A stretch of DNA of 64,000 nt, from contig JAEZXX010000073.1 in the NCBI GenBank assembly GCA_023419535.1, positions 9,035 through 73,034 on the forward strand, given 5' to 3'. The notes beneath the pieces are model-generated. The model did not search any database and had not been told where the DNA came from. It saw only the letters and a list, made by a program, of their open reading frames with translations. Origin of the DNA: Pseudomonadota bacterium. GTDB taxonomy: Bacteria; Pseudomonadota; Alphaproteobacteria; Rhizobiales; Rhizobiaceae. The position numbers were made by a program, and so were the translations under genes. Every line of letters starts with the position of its first letter. The first letter of the stretch is position 1. Positions 26,110-36,697 of the stretch are shown here, one piece after another.

Positions 26110-26405
26110 ACGGCACGTCCTCGTCTGTCTGAAGCGCCGCCTTCGTCCCTGGGACGCTGGACGCCCGCTCGCTTCGATCCTTCGCGCCGGACGCTGTCGG
26201 CGCCGGGTCTTCCCGCGCTCGGTCTCGACGGCCCCGGGGGCGCCCGACGCGCGATGCACGCTTCCCACCGGCATCGTCTCATCAAAACGTCGTCTTGCCT
26301 ACCGGATGTCGCTCCCATCACTTGCGGCGGCCAACGTTCCGACCCTGAGCGTTCCGATCTCGAGCCAGAACGTCCGGGGCCGGCCGAGGTTGCGGCAGCT
26401 GCGTC

Positions 26406-27206
26406 TCAGAGCGCCAGCGAGGCCGCGGCGAGGATCGGTCCGGGCGAGCCGTCCTCGTCCATCGCCTGGAGCAGGACCGCGCAGCCGGTCGCGCCCGCCT
26501 CGATGCCGCCCAGCGTCGCGATCGGCATGTCGAGCTCGATGGACCTGCCGTTCATCTTCCCGACGACCTGCCAGTCGTTGACCGAATGGCTGTTGACCAG
26601 ATGGCGTCCGGCATTGTCGCCGCGCTCGACGCGGGTGGCGGTCGTGGCGCGGTAGGTGACGAGGATGAGCACGGTCTGTCCCGGTGCTTCGGCGGGCGCG
26701 TCCGCCTCGATGTGAAGGGTCGAGCCGACCTTCGACAGGCGAAGCTCGACCGCCGCGGAGCGGGTCGGGAGCCGGGCCTCCGACAGGGCGGCCGCGATCG
26801 CGGAGCGGTCGACGTCGTCGATCTCGCGCTCCCCGTTGACGATCGCCTGCGGCGTGAAGACCGAGCGATGCCCGATCGCCTTGGCGTAGGCGCGCTGGCG
26901 TTCGGAGTTGCGGGGCGAGCCGAGGGGATCCTTCCAGCCGATATAGTCCCAATAGTCGACATGATAGGACAAGGCGAGCAGCCTGGGGTCGGCCGACAGC
27001 GCCGTCAGCGTCTCGTCGGCCGCCGGGCAGGAGGCGCAGCCCTGGCTGGTGAAGAGCTCGATGACGCCGTCGATCGCGGTCGAGGACGCGGCGCCTTCGG
27101 CAAGATGGGCCTCGGCGAAAGGTGCCGAGGAGGCAGGGGCCTGTGCCGAGGCGGGGACAGCGGCGAGGAGGGAGGCGGCGACGACGGCTGCGACGGCACC
27201 GCGCAA
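26406..27206 (-). CDS. Secreted DUF1223 (thioredoxin-like) protein
   Basis: A periplasmic protein of 266 residues. A signal peptide (RGAVAAVVAASLLAAVPASA) begins right after a TTG at 27206 that has GAAGG 8 bases upstream; the frame opens to 27290, but the extra part is Arg-rich. The mature protein has a thioredoxin-like fold start: GVIELFTSQGCASCPAADET with a CxxC pair (Cys57 and Cys60), then YHVDYWDYIGWKDPLGSPRN and YTPQAIVNG-like FTPQAIVNG (cis-Pro loop). DUF1223 genes commonly follow acnA in rhizobia, as here (254-bp gap, same strand). A redox role is likely from the fold, but no substrate is known. Confidence 0.88.
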   Translation of the reverse strand: MRGAVAAVVAASLLAAVPASAQAPASSAPFAEAHLAEGAASSTAIDGVIELFTSQGCASCPAADETLTALSADPRLLALSYHVDYWDYIGWKDPLGSPRNSERQRAYAKAIGHRSVFTPQAIVNGEREIDDVDRSAIAAALSEARLPTRSAAVELRLSKVGSTLHIEADAPAEAPGQTVLILVTYRATTATRVERGDNAGRHLVNSHSVNDWQVVGKMNGRSIELDMPIATLGGIEAGATGCAVLLQAMDEDGSPGPILAAASLAL

Positions 27207-27460
27207 GGGACGCGGCCTTCGTCCTTCCCGGAAAAGGCGCACGTCGGTCCGCACCGGCGAAAACCGCGCGTGACCTGCCGGGCTACGCATCGGGCCGTCC
27301 GTGAACCGGATCCGGCTCGCGAGGCGATGCTGGCGTGCGCCCGGGGCGCTTCGGTTCGTGTCGGCTCATCAGGCAAGCTTAGTATGGCGACCGGGCTGCC
27401 AGCCAGTCAATTGGAAGTGACGGGAGGCGCGCGAACCGACGCGCGCCCCCCGTCGGATCG

Positions 27461-30223
<2,763 letters not shown>

Positions 30224-30570
30224 GGGGGCTCATTCCTTCCCGAACCAAGTGGTGTCCGAAAGGCGAACGCCCTGCGTACCCTGGCCGGGAGGCCGGGGCT
30301 GCCGGAAGATGCGGGTACGACCATTTCCGCCCGTCCGCCTCGCGGCCTTTGCGAAGGCCACATGAGATCGGCGCTATGACATCCGCGCCGGTCGCTGGCG
30401 CGGTTGGGTCGCCTTATAGGCAAGTTTGTAATGGCTATAAAGGGGTGCGGACGCCTTCGTATACGAAATCGGAGCGGGCCGGACCGGCGCTTGCGCCGTC
30501 CCTTGCCTTTCGCCGCCGCGCTGAACAAGAAGGGCACGTTCGAAACCATGGGAAGGGCGAACGGGACGGC
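30224..30570. other. Divergent intergenic region between acnA and the ccm operon
   Basis: A 347-bp gene-free stretch that must hold promoters in both directions. I see no RNA gene in it. Its only notable part is an AT-rich patch at about 30412-30443, described separately. The acnA side (30224-30400) is GC-rich and shows no clear -35/-10 pair on the minus strand. Confidence 0.5.
30404..30443 (+). promoter_or_regulatory. Candidate promoter of the ccm operon with imperfect palindrome
   Basis: TTGGGT (30404-30409) and TGTAAT (30427-30432) are 17 bp apart on the plus strand. The arms CCTTATAG (30412-30419) and CTATAAAGG (30435-30443) form a near-perfect inverted repeat that brackets the -10 box, so a regulator bound there would block or adjust transcription. 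The leader to ccmA would be about 130 nt. Assignment is by eye. Confidence 0.3.
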
Positions 30571-31221
30571 ATGTCCGGGGTCGGGATCATCTGCGAGGGA
30601 CTGGCGACGGGCCGTTCCGGCGAGCCCCTGTCGGAGCCGTTCGACCTGACGGTCCGCACCGGAGAGGCCCTGGTCCTGACGGGCGCGAACGGCAGCGGCA
30701 AGTCGACGCTGCTCCGAACGCTGGCGGGGCTCCTGCAGCCCTATTCCGGGACCGTCCGCATCGAGAACGGGCTGGCGCCGGACGGCGAGCCCGCGACGCG
30801 CGTGGCCGATGCCGCGCACTATCTCGGCCACCGCAACGCGATGAAGGCCGGAGCGACGCTCCGCGACAACCTCGTCCTCTGGCACCGGCTGCTGGGCGGC
30901 CGCGGGGCCGGCAGCCAGGAGGCCGTGTCCCTCGCCCTCGAGACGGTCGGGCTCGCCAGGCTCTGCGACCTTCTCCTCGGCCATCTCTCCGCCGGGCAGC
31001 AGCGCCGCGCCGCGCTCGCACGCCTTCTCCTCGTACCCCGTGCCGTCTGGCTTCTCGACGAACCGACGGGTGCCCTCGACGACGCCTCGCGCGCACGCTT
31101 CGCGGCCATGGCGAAAGCGCATCTGGCGGATGGCGGCCTTCTCGTCGCGGCGACCCATCAGCCCCTCGGCATCGAGGGGCGCACGCTCGACCTCTCCGCC
31201 CTGCGGCCGAAGGCGGCCTGA
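30571..31221 (+). CDS. ccmA: Heme exporter ATP-binding protein CcmA
   Basis: ATPase subunit of the CcmABCD complex, which frees holo-CcmE for haem delivery during cytochrome c maturation. The 216-aa protein has Walker A GANGSGKST, signature LSAGQQRRAALARLL (the CcmA-specific SAGQ form), Walker B VWLLDEPTGALD, and H-loop ATHQPL. ATG 30571 gives the family length; the frame extends to 30349 without support. Its TGA overlaps the ATG of ccmB (TGATG). This is the first gene of ccmA-ccmB-GNAT-ccmC-ccmD-ccmG. CcmE, CcmF and CcmH are not in the window. Confidence 0.95.
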   Translation: MSGVGIICEGLATGRSGEPLSEPFDLTVRTGEALVLTGANGSGKSTLLRTLAGLLQPYSGTVRIENGLAPDGEPATRVADAAHYLGHRNAMKAGATLRDNLVLWHRLLGGRGAGSQEAVSLALETVGLARLCDLLLGHLSAGQQRRAALARLLLVPRAVWLLDEPTGALDDASRARFAAMAKAHLADGGLLVAATHQPLGIEGRTLDLSALRPKAA

Positions 31222-31874
31222 TGGGGGCGCTCTTCAGGCGCGATCTGTCCGCCCATCTGTCCGGCGGGGCGGCGACGGGCCTCGTCTTCTTCCTCGCGCT
31301 CGTCGCCACGCTTCCCTTCGCCATCGGGCCCGACCTTCCCCTCCTGTCGCGGATCGGCCCGGGGATCCTCTGGGTCGGCGCGCTCCTCTCGACGCTGCTC
31401 TCGCTCGACCGCCTGTTCCAGGCCGACCGGGAGGACGGAACGCTCGACCTTCTCCTGACGGGGCCGGCCCCGCTGCCGCTCGTCGTCTTCGCCAAATGCG
31501 CGGCGCTCTGGTGCGGGGCCGTCGCGCCTCTCGTCGCCGCGAGCCCGCTGCTCGGTCTGTTCCTGGCCCTCGAGCCCGCGGCGCTCGGCACCGTCGCGCT
31601 CTCGCTCCTGATCGGCACGCCGGCCCTCGTCTTCATCGGTGCGGTGGGGGCTGCGCTCGCGGTCTCGCTGCCGCGCGGCGGACTGCTCGTCTCGGTCCTC
31701 GTTCTGCCGCTCGCGATCCCGGTCCTCATCTTCGGCGTCTCGGCCGCGCGCGCCTCCGGCGAGACGGACGCTCCGTTCGCCGCACCCCTGATGATCCTTT
31801 GCGCACTCTCTCTCCTCTTCGCGGTCGTCGGCCCTCTCGCCGCCGCGGCCGCTCTTCGTGCCTGCGACGACTGA
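31221..31874 (+). CDS. ccmB: Heme exporter membrane protein CcmB
   Basis: A 217-aa integral membrane subunit with six hydrophobic helices. Family sequence includes LFRRDLSAHLSGGAATGLVF at the N-terminus, GPGILWVGALLSTLLSLDRL, and FQADREDGTLDLLLTGPAPL with the conserved D-x-E-D-G motif that contacts CcmA. The start overlaps the ccmA stop by one base. The next gene begins 10 bp later but is an acetyltransferase gene and not ccmC, which is unusual. Confidence 0.95.
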   Translation: MGALFRRDLSAHLSGGAATGLVFFLALVATLPFAIGPDLPLLSRIGPGILWVGALLSTLLSLDRLFQADREDGTLDLLLTGPAPLPLVVFAKCAALWCGAVAPLVAASPLLGLFLALEPAALGTVALSLLIGTPALVFIGAVGAALAVSLPRGGLLVSVLVLPLAIPVLIFGVSAARASGETDAPFAAPLMILCALSLLFAVVGPLAAAAALRACDD

Positions 31875-31884
31875 AGGAACCGCC

Positions 31885-32355
31885 ATGCCACTCGCGGACG
31901 GATACGAACTGCGCCTCGAAATCCCGTCGGTGGAGGACTTCCGGCGTCTTCGCGAGGTCACGGGACTCTCGACCAAGACGCAGGAGGCGGCCGCCCTCGG
32001 CCTGCCGAACTCCTGGGCCTCGGCCATCATCGTGCGGGAAGGCCGAACCGTCGCGATGGGCCGCGTCATCGGCGACGGCGGCTGCCATTTCCAGATCGTC
32101 GACATGGCGGTGGAGCCGGCCGAGCAGGGGCGGGGCCTCGGCAAGGCGATCTTTTCCGCGCTGATGGACGAATTGAACGCCCGCGCACCAAAGAGCGCCT
32201 ATGTCAGCCTGATCGCGGACGGCGACGCGCAGCATCTCTACGCGAAGTTCGGCTTCAAATCGGTCATGCCCGCGTCGATCGGCATGGCGCAGTGGATCGG
32301 CGGCAAGCCCCCGCGCTCGCCGCTCGCACCGCCGGCCGAGCCGGAGGGGTCCTGA
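31885..32355 (+). CDS. GNAT family N-acetyltransferase inside the ccm operon
   Basis: A 156-aa single-domain acetyltransferase. Motif A is VDMAVEPAEQGRGLGKAIFS (core Q-G-R-G-L-G-K) and motif B is AYVSLIADGDAQHLYAKFGF, with the terminal YAKFGFKSV segment typical of the family. ATG 31885 has GAAGGAACC upstream, so it has its own ribosome site. It lies 10 bp after ccmB and 67 bp before ccmC on the same strand, so it is almost certainly co-transcribed with cytochrome c maturation genes. Base composition does not differ clearly from its neighbours. Substrate unknown; a link to maturation is not established. Confidence 0.85.
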   Translation: MPLADGYELRLEIPSVEDFRRLREVTGLSTKTQEAAALGLPNSWASAIIVREGRTVAMGRVIGDGGCHFQIVDMAVEPAEQGRGLGKAIFSALMDELNARAPKSAYVSLIADGDAQHLYAKFGFKSVMPASIGMAQWIGGKPPRSPLAPPAEPEGS

Positions 32356-32422
32356 TCCCCTGCGGCCTTCGTGATCACAGGCTCGATTGCGGGGCGGCCC
32401 TGGAGGCATTAGAACGCCTCGC

Positions 32423-33178
32423 ATGAGCGACATCGCCGCAAAGGGCTGGAGCGTTTCCGCGCTCGCCAACCCGACCCGCTTCATGGGCCTGTCGGGCGCG
32501 GTGCAGCCCTATGCCTACGGCGTCGCGCTCCTCGTCCTCACCGTAGGCGTCGCGCTCGGCCTGACGGTTCCGCCCGACTACCAGCAGGGCTCGACGGTCC
32601 GGATCATGTTCGTCCACGTGCCCTTCGCCTGGGCCTCGATGATGGTCTGGGCGGTGATGAGCGTCTCGGCGCTCGGCGTCCTCGTCTGGCGCCATCCGCT
32701 GGCCGAGGTCGCGATCAAGGCGGCCGCGCCGATCGGGGCGGTTTTTACCGCGCTCGCACTCTTCACCGGTTCGGTCTGGGGCCGGCCGATGTGGGGCACG
32801 TGGTGGGTCTGGGATGCGCGGCTGACGAGCGTCTTCGTCCTGTTCCTGATGTATCTCGGGCTGATCGGCCTCTCCCGCGCCTTCGAGGACCCCGCGAAGG
32901 CCGGCCGGCCCTCGGCCATCCTCGTCCTCGTCGGCCTCGTGAACCTGCCGATCATCAAGTTCTCGGTGGACTGGTGGAACACGCTGCACCAGCCGGCCAG
33001 CGTGCTTCGCGCCGCCGGCCCGGCCATGCCGGCGGTCTACCTCACCCCGCTGCTCCTGACCGCGCTCGGAATCTCGCTCCTCTTCCTTGCCCTGCATCTG
33101 ACGGGCATGCGCACCGAGATCCGCCGCCGCCGCGTCCACGCGCTGTCGCGCCGCGCCGCGCGCGGGGCGGAGGGCTGA
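32423..33178 (+). CDS. ccmC: Heme exporter protein CcmC
   Basis: Inner-membrane protein of 251 residues with six helices that presents haem to CcmE in the periplasm. The tryptophan-rich haem-handling signature WGTWWVWDARLTS lies in a periplasmic loop near residue 119, and axial His candidates occur in FVHVPFAW (about residue 65) and WWNTLHQPAS (about 181). The ATG at 32423 gives the normal N-terminus. ccmD follows after 2 bp. Confidence 0.96.
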   Translation: MSDIAAKGWSVSALANPTRFMGLSGAVQPYAYGVALLVLTVGVALGLTVPPDYQQGSTVRIMFVHVPFAWASMMVWAVMSVSALGVLVWRHPLAEVAIKAAAPIGAVFTALALFTGSVWGRPMWGTWWVWDARLTSVFVLFLMYLGLIGLSRAFEDPAKAGRPSAILVLVGLVNLPIIKFSVDWWNTLHQPASVLRAAGPAMPAVYLTPLLLTALGISLLFLALHLTGMRTEIRRRRVHALSRRAARGAEG

Positions 33179-33180
33179 CC

Positions 33181-33339
33181 ATGGCCGATCCCTATCTCGC
33201 CTATGTGACGTCCGCCTACGCGGTTTCGGCGCTGGCGCTCGCGGGCCTCGCGGTCTGGACGCATCTCGACGGACGGACCGCCAAGCGACGGCTCGAACGT
33301 CTGGAAGCCGAGCGGACCGACAAGGTGCCGCGCCCGTGA
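33181..33339 (+). CDS. ccmD: Heme exporter protein CcmD
   Basis: A small 52-aa membrane protein of the CcmABC-E complex. It begins MADPYLAYVTSAYAVSALAL, with the P-x-x-x-Y-V...AY pattern of CcmD, one transmembrane helix and a basic C-terminal tail (RTAKRRLERLEAERT). It starts 2 bp after the ccmC stop and its own TGA overlaps the GTG start of ccmG (GTGA). It is easily missed because of its length, but position and sequence make the call firm. Confidence 0.9.
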   Translation: MADPYLAYVTSAYAVSALALAGLAVWTHLDGRTAKRRLERLEAERTDKVPRP

Positions 33340-33917
33340 CGGAGACGACCGCGACGCCCCGTCGGTGCCGGCCGTGGCTCGCGCTCCTGCCGATCGTCGT
33401 CTTCGGCGCGCTTGCACTCGTGTTCCTGACGCAGCTCGTCTCCGGGCGGGACCCGCAGGCGCTGCCCTCGGTCCTGATCGGGCGCGACGCACCCGCGACC
33501 AGCCTGCCGCCGCTCCAAGGGCTCGCGTTGCCGGGACTGGAAATTCCGAAGGGCGGCACGGGCCGGCCGCTCCTCGTCAACGTCTTCGCGTCCTGGTGCG
33601 GGCCGTGCCGGGTCGAGCACCCCATGCTGATGGATCTGACGGACGATCCGCGCCTCGATCTCGTGGCCATCAACTATAAGGACCGGCCGGAACAGGCGCT
33701 GTCCTTCCTGAACGAGCTCGGCAACCCGTTCGCAGAGGTCGGCGTCGACGGTTCGGGCTCGGCGACGATCGACTGGGGCGTCTACGGCGTTCCCGAGACC
33801 TTCCTCGTCTCGGCGGACGGCACGATCCTGTGGAAGCACACCGGGCCCCTGTCCGACGCCTCGGTGCGAGACGGGCTGATCCCAGCCCTCGAAGCGGCTG
33901 CGCCGCCGCTGGGCTGA
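33336..33917 (+). CDS. ccmG: Thiol:disulfide interchange protein CcmG (DsbE)
   Basis: Membrane-anchored periplasmic thioredoxin-like reductant of 193 residues that keeps apocytochrome c cysteines reduced. One N-terminal helix (about residues 13-33) anchors it; the active site is FASWCGPC with Cys88 and Cys91, and the cis-Pro loop is GVYGVPETFLV. The GTG start overlaps the ccmD stop by 4 bp, indicating translational coupling. It is the last ccm gene of this cluster; the convergent small membrane protein gene begins 59 bp further on. Confidence 0.95.
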   Translation: MTETTATPRRCRPWLALLPIVVFGALALVFLTQLVSGRDPQALPSVLIGRDAPATSLPPLQGLALPGLEIPKGGTGRPLLVNVFASWCGPCRVEHPMLMDLTDDPRLDLVAINYKDRPEQALSFLNELGNPFAEVGVDGSGSATIDWGVYGVPETFLVSADGTILWKHTGPLSDASVRDGLIPALEAAAPPLG

Positions 33918-33976
33918 TTCCCGCCCTGCCGCATCCATCGTCCGACGCCGAAGCGAACACGTTTCGGCCGGCAATC

Positions 33977-34108
33977 TCAAACGCAGAACGAGAAGATGCC
34001 GTCGCGCCAGATTTCGGTGCCGTGCGCGTCCCAGGCCCAAAGGCCGAGGACGACGGCGAGAAGCGCCGCGCCGTGCAGCAGGATCGAAGTGCGATTCGAC
34101 ACGATCAT
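33977..34108 (-). CDS. Small (43 aa) single-helix membrane protein coupled to the MFS gene
   Basis: Not recognised as a named family. The sequence starts MIVSNRTSILLHGAALLAVV, has one hydrophobic helix (about residues 9-26) and a short C-terminal part WDAHGTEIWRDGIFSFCV. Its ATG overlaps the stop of the MFS gene (ATGA), so translation is coupled. The pattern is that of an auxiliary subunit: tiny, one membrane segment, no own promoter. The alternative is a chance frame, made less likely by the precise overlap and by the composition (one helix with short polar ends). Confidence 0.55.
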   Translation of the reverse strand: MIVSNRTSILLHGAALLAVVLGLWAWDAHGTEIWRDGIFSFCV

Positions 34109-35334
34109 CGTGCGCCCTCCATCGAAAGCCGGGCCAGCGGCGCGTCCCGGATCGGCCAGTTGACGATGCCGGCCAGAATGGCGAGCGCGATCGAGGCCGT
34201 CCAGGCCCAGTCGTAGGATCCCGTCCAGGCATAGGCGAGACCGGCGCCCCAGGCGCCGAAGAACGCGCCGATCTGGTGGAACATGAAGACGATGCCGAAC
34301 AGCGTCGAGAGGTAGCGCACGCCGAAGATCTGGCCGACGAGCCCGCTCGTCAGCGGCACCGTGCCGAGCCAGAGGAAACCCATGGCGCAGGCGAAGAGCG
34401 TCGCCGAAAGCGGCGTGAAGGGCAGCGCGAGGAAGATCGCCATCGTCACCCCGCGGGCGAGATAGATGCCGGACAGGACGTACTTCTTGCGCAGCCGGTC
34501 GGCCGAGACGCCGAAGACGTAGGACCCGAGGATGTTGAAGAGCCCGATCAGCGCCAGCGCCCGCGCGCCGATCGCCGGGTCGAGCCCCCGGTCGGAGAGG
34601 AAGGCGGGCAGGTGCGTCGCGACGAACGCGATGTGGAAGCCGCAGACGAAGAAGCCGGCGTTGAGGAGCCAGAAGCCGGAATGCCCGCTCGCCTCGCGCA
34701 GCGCCTGTCCGAAGCTCTGCGCGGGACCGGCGCTTGCCCGGGCGGCGGGACGGCCCGAGATGCCGATCGCCAGAGCCGCCATGGTCGCGGTCAGGCCCGC
34801 GAAGATCATCAGCGTCTCGCGCCAGCCGTAGGACGCGATCAGCCCCTGCGCGACGGGCACGACGAGGAACTGGCCGAAGGAGCCGCCGGCGGTGACGATG
34901 CCGGTCGCCAGGCCCCGCTTCTCCGGCGGCACGGCGCGCGCGGCGGCGCCGATCACGACGACGAAGGTCACGCCCGTCATCGCGAGCCCCGCCAGGAAGC
35001 CGAGCGTGACGTTGAGGCCGAGGGCCGATGCCGAGAAGGCGGCCAGGACGAGAGCGGCCGTATAGATCAGGGCGCCCGCCGCGGCGACCCGGCCCGCCCC
35101 GTGGCGGTCGGCCAGCGCCCCGACGAAGGGCTGGGCAAGGCCGAGGATCAGGTTCTGGATGGCGATGGCGAGCCCGAAGGCCTCGCGGCCGACGCCGATG
35201 TCGAACTCGATCGGGCGCAGGAACAGGCCGAAGGACTGGCGCACGCCCATGGCGATGGTGACGATGGCCGCGGCACAGGCCAGAACGATCCACGGGCTGC
35301 GGACGATGGAGGGAGGCGTCATGGGAGCGGCCAT
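34105..35334 (-). CDS. MFS transporter
   Basis: A 409-aa major facilitator protein with 12 predicted helices. MFS motif A-like stretches are VGALADRHGAGRVAAAGALI after helix 2 and the degenerate FGVSADRLRKKYVLSGIYL (VSADRLRKK) after helix 8. The N-terminal VRQSFGLFLRPIEFDIG and the HQIGAFFGAWGAGLAYAWTG segment near the end match the oxalate/formate-type or YbfB-like subgroup. The substrate is unknown. Both ATG 35334 and ATG 35322 are possible starts. It is followed by an overlapping 43-aa membrane protein gene and is divergent from mmcB. Confidence 0.88.
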   Translation of the reverse strand: MAAPMTPPSIVRSPWIVLACAAAIVTIAMGVRQSFGLFLRPIEFDIGVGREAFGLAIAIQNLILGLAQPFVGALADRHGAGRVAAAGALIYTAALVLAAFSASALGLNVTLGFLAGLAMTGVTFVVVIGAAARAVPPEKRGLATGIVTAGGSFGQFLVVPVAQGLIASYGWRETLMIFAGLTATMAALAIGISGRPAARASAGPAQSFGQALREASGHSGFWLLNAGFFVCGFHIAFVATHLPAFLSDRGLDPAIGARALALIGLFNILGSYVFGVSADRLRKKYVLSGIYLARGVTMAIFLALPFTPLSATLFACAMGFLWLGTVPLTSGLVGQIFGVRYLSTLFGIVFMFHQIGAFFGAWGAGLAYAWTGSYDWAWTASIALAILAGIVNWPIRDAPLARLSMEGAR

Positions 35335-35442
35335 TCCAGAGGCGTGAGCGGCGAGTCTAATCCGCTTTCGACGCGGGCGCGAGCCTGCCGACGGCCGCCC
35401 GGCGAGTCCGGCCCTGTTCGCCTTTCGTGCTTGATTCGCCCC

Positions 35443-35964
35443 ATGATTCGGCGCTACCCCGAATCGATGCCGATCGTTTCTCCCGTCCCCTTCGAACCGC
35501 TCGTCGACGGCCGCCAGTCGGAGCGCGCCATGATGGTGCGCCGCGGCGTCCAGCGCCTGATGATCGCGCGACGCGTCTCGGCGCTTCCCGAGTTCCCGCT
35601 CGTCTCGGGCCGTCGCGCGGATTTGATCTGCCTGTCGGAGAAGGGCGAGTTCACGATCGTGGAGATCAAGACCTCGATCGAGGACTTCCGGGTCGACCGA
35701 AAATGGCCGGAGTACCGCCAGCATTGCGACCGGCTGTTCTTCGCCACCCACCCGGGCGTGCCGGAGACCATCTTCCCCGAGGAATGCGGGCTGATCGTCT
35801 CGGACGGCTACGGCGCCGAACTCCTGCGCGATGCCCCCGAGCATCGCCTGTCGCCGGCGACCCGCAAGGCATTGACGCTGCGCTTCGGCCGCATCGCCGC
35901 CGACCGGCTGCAGCAGGCGGAATGGGCCGCGAACCCCTATATGACAGGGCTCGCGGAGGATTGA
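35443..35964 (+). CDS. mmcB: MmcB family DNA repair protein
   Basis: A 173-aa protein of the MmcB family (restriction-endonuclease-like fold), damage-inducible in Caulobacter and largely alphaproteobacterial. The core is RRADLICLSEKGEFTIVEIK followed by TSIEDFRVDRKWPEYRQHCD, where the D...E-x-K arrangement (RADLIC, VEIK) is the predicted PD-(D/E)XK catalytic site. The remainder, FFATHPGVPETIFPEECGLI and so on, matches the family. The ATG at 35443 is used; an ATG at 35467 is possible. It is divergent from the MFS gene and convergent with actR. Confidence 0.88.
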   Translation: MIRRYPESMPIVSPVPFEPLVDGRQSERAMMVRRGVQRLMIARRVSALPEFPLVSGRRADLICLSEKGEFTIVEIKTSIEDFRVDRKWPEYRQHCDRLFFATHPGVPETIFPEECGLIVSDGYGAELLRDAPEHRLSPATRKALTLRFGRIAADRLQQAEWAANPYMTGLAED

Positions 35965-36019
35965 GACATTTTCCGAGGCCGCATGAGCGAGCCCGGAAAG
36001 TCCGACGCGGACTGAGGCC

Positions 36020-36601
36020 TCAGCGCGGCGCGCGCTTGGCCAGGATGCGCTGGAGCGTGCGGCGGTGCATCGAGAGGCGCCGCGCCGTCTCCGAGACGTT
36101 ACGCTCGCACAGCTCGTAGACGCGCTGGATGTGCTCCCAGCGCACCCGGTCGGCCGACATCGGGTTCTCGGGAAGCTCGATCTTCTCGCCCGGCGTGCGA
36201 TGCAATGCCGCGACGATCTCGTCGGCATCGGCGGGTTTGGCGAGATAGTCGACCGCTCCGAGCTTCACTGCCCGCACCGCCGTCGCGATATTGCCGTAGC
36301 CGGTGAGGACGACCGCCTTGGTGTCGGGGCTTCGCTCATGCAGCGCCTCGACGATCTCCAGCCCGTTCCCGGCCCCGAGCCGCATGTCGACCACCGCGAA
36401 GGAAGGCGGATCGGCGGCGATGGCCGCCAGACCCTCCGGCACGCCCTCCGCGGTGCGCACGTCGTAGCCGCGCGTCTCGAAGGCGCGCGCCAGACGGGTG
36501 AGGAAGGCGCGATCGTCGTCGACGAGAAGGATGGATTGGTGGGCGCCGGAGAGGTCGGACCCGTATCGGGACCCAGCGGCGCTCTGATGGGCAAGGCTCA
36601 T
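36020..36601 (-). CDS. actR: Response regulator of the ActR/RegA/PrrA family
   Basis: A 193-aa global redox response regulator. The receiver domain spans about residues 22-135 with acidic pocket DDD (28-30), phospho-acceptor Asp72 in VVDMRL, Thr100 in VLTGYGN and Lys122 in LAKPAD. A proline-containing linker follows (IELPENPMSADRVRWEHI core PENPMSADRVRWEHI), then a Fis-type helix-turn-helix (VYELCERNVSETARRLSMHR, then RTLQRILAKR), both diagnostic of ActR/RegA. It lies downstream of the sensor kinase gene on the same strand (96-bp gap). Targets in relatives include respiration, carbon and nitrogen fixation genes. Confidence 0.95.
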   Translation of the reverse strand: MSLAHQSAAGSRYGSDLSGAHQSILLVDDDRAFLTRLARAFETRGYDVRTAEGVPEGLAAIAADPPSFAVVDMRLGAGNGLEIVEALHERSPDTKAVVLTGYGNIATAVRAVKLGAVDYLAKPADADEIVAALHRTPGEKIELPENPMSADRVRWEHIQRVYELCERNVSETARRLSMHRRTLQRILAKRAPR

Positions 36602-36697
36602 TGATCAGCTTCCCTTCTTTTCGAACAAGATGGGAACTTTCGTCGTCGCGATCAACGTCTTTCGCGCCCGACCGGCGTTCTTGGCTGCGGGAGCAGC

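Noticed and set aside
26110..26405. Possible small gene or RNA between DUF2794 and DUF1223
   Set aside because: No frame with a ribosome site, no hairpin with U tract and no tRNA-like folding was visible.
34105..36228. 707-aa minus-strand frame joining MFS with a long N-terminal part
   Set aside because: The extension is antisense to mmcB; the MFS protein begins at 35334 or 35322.
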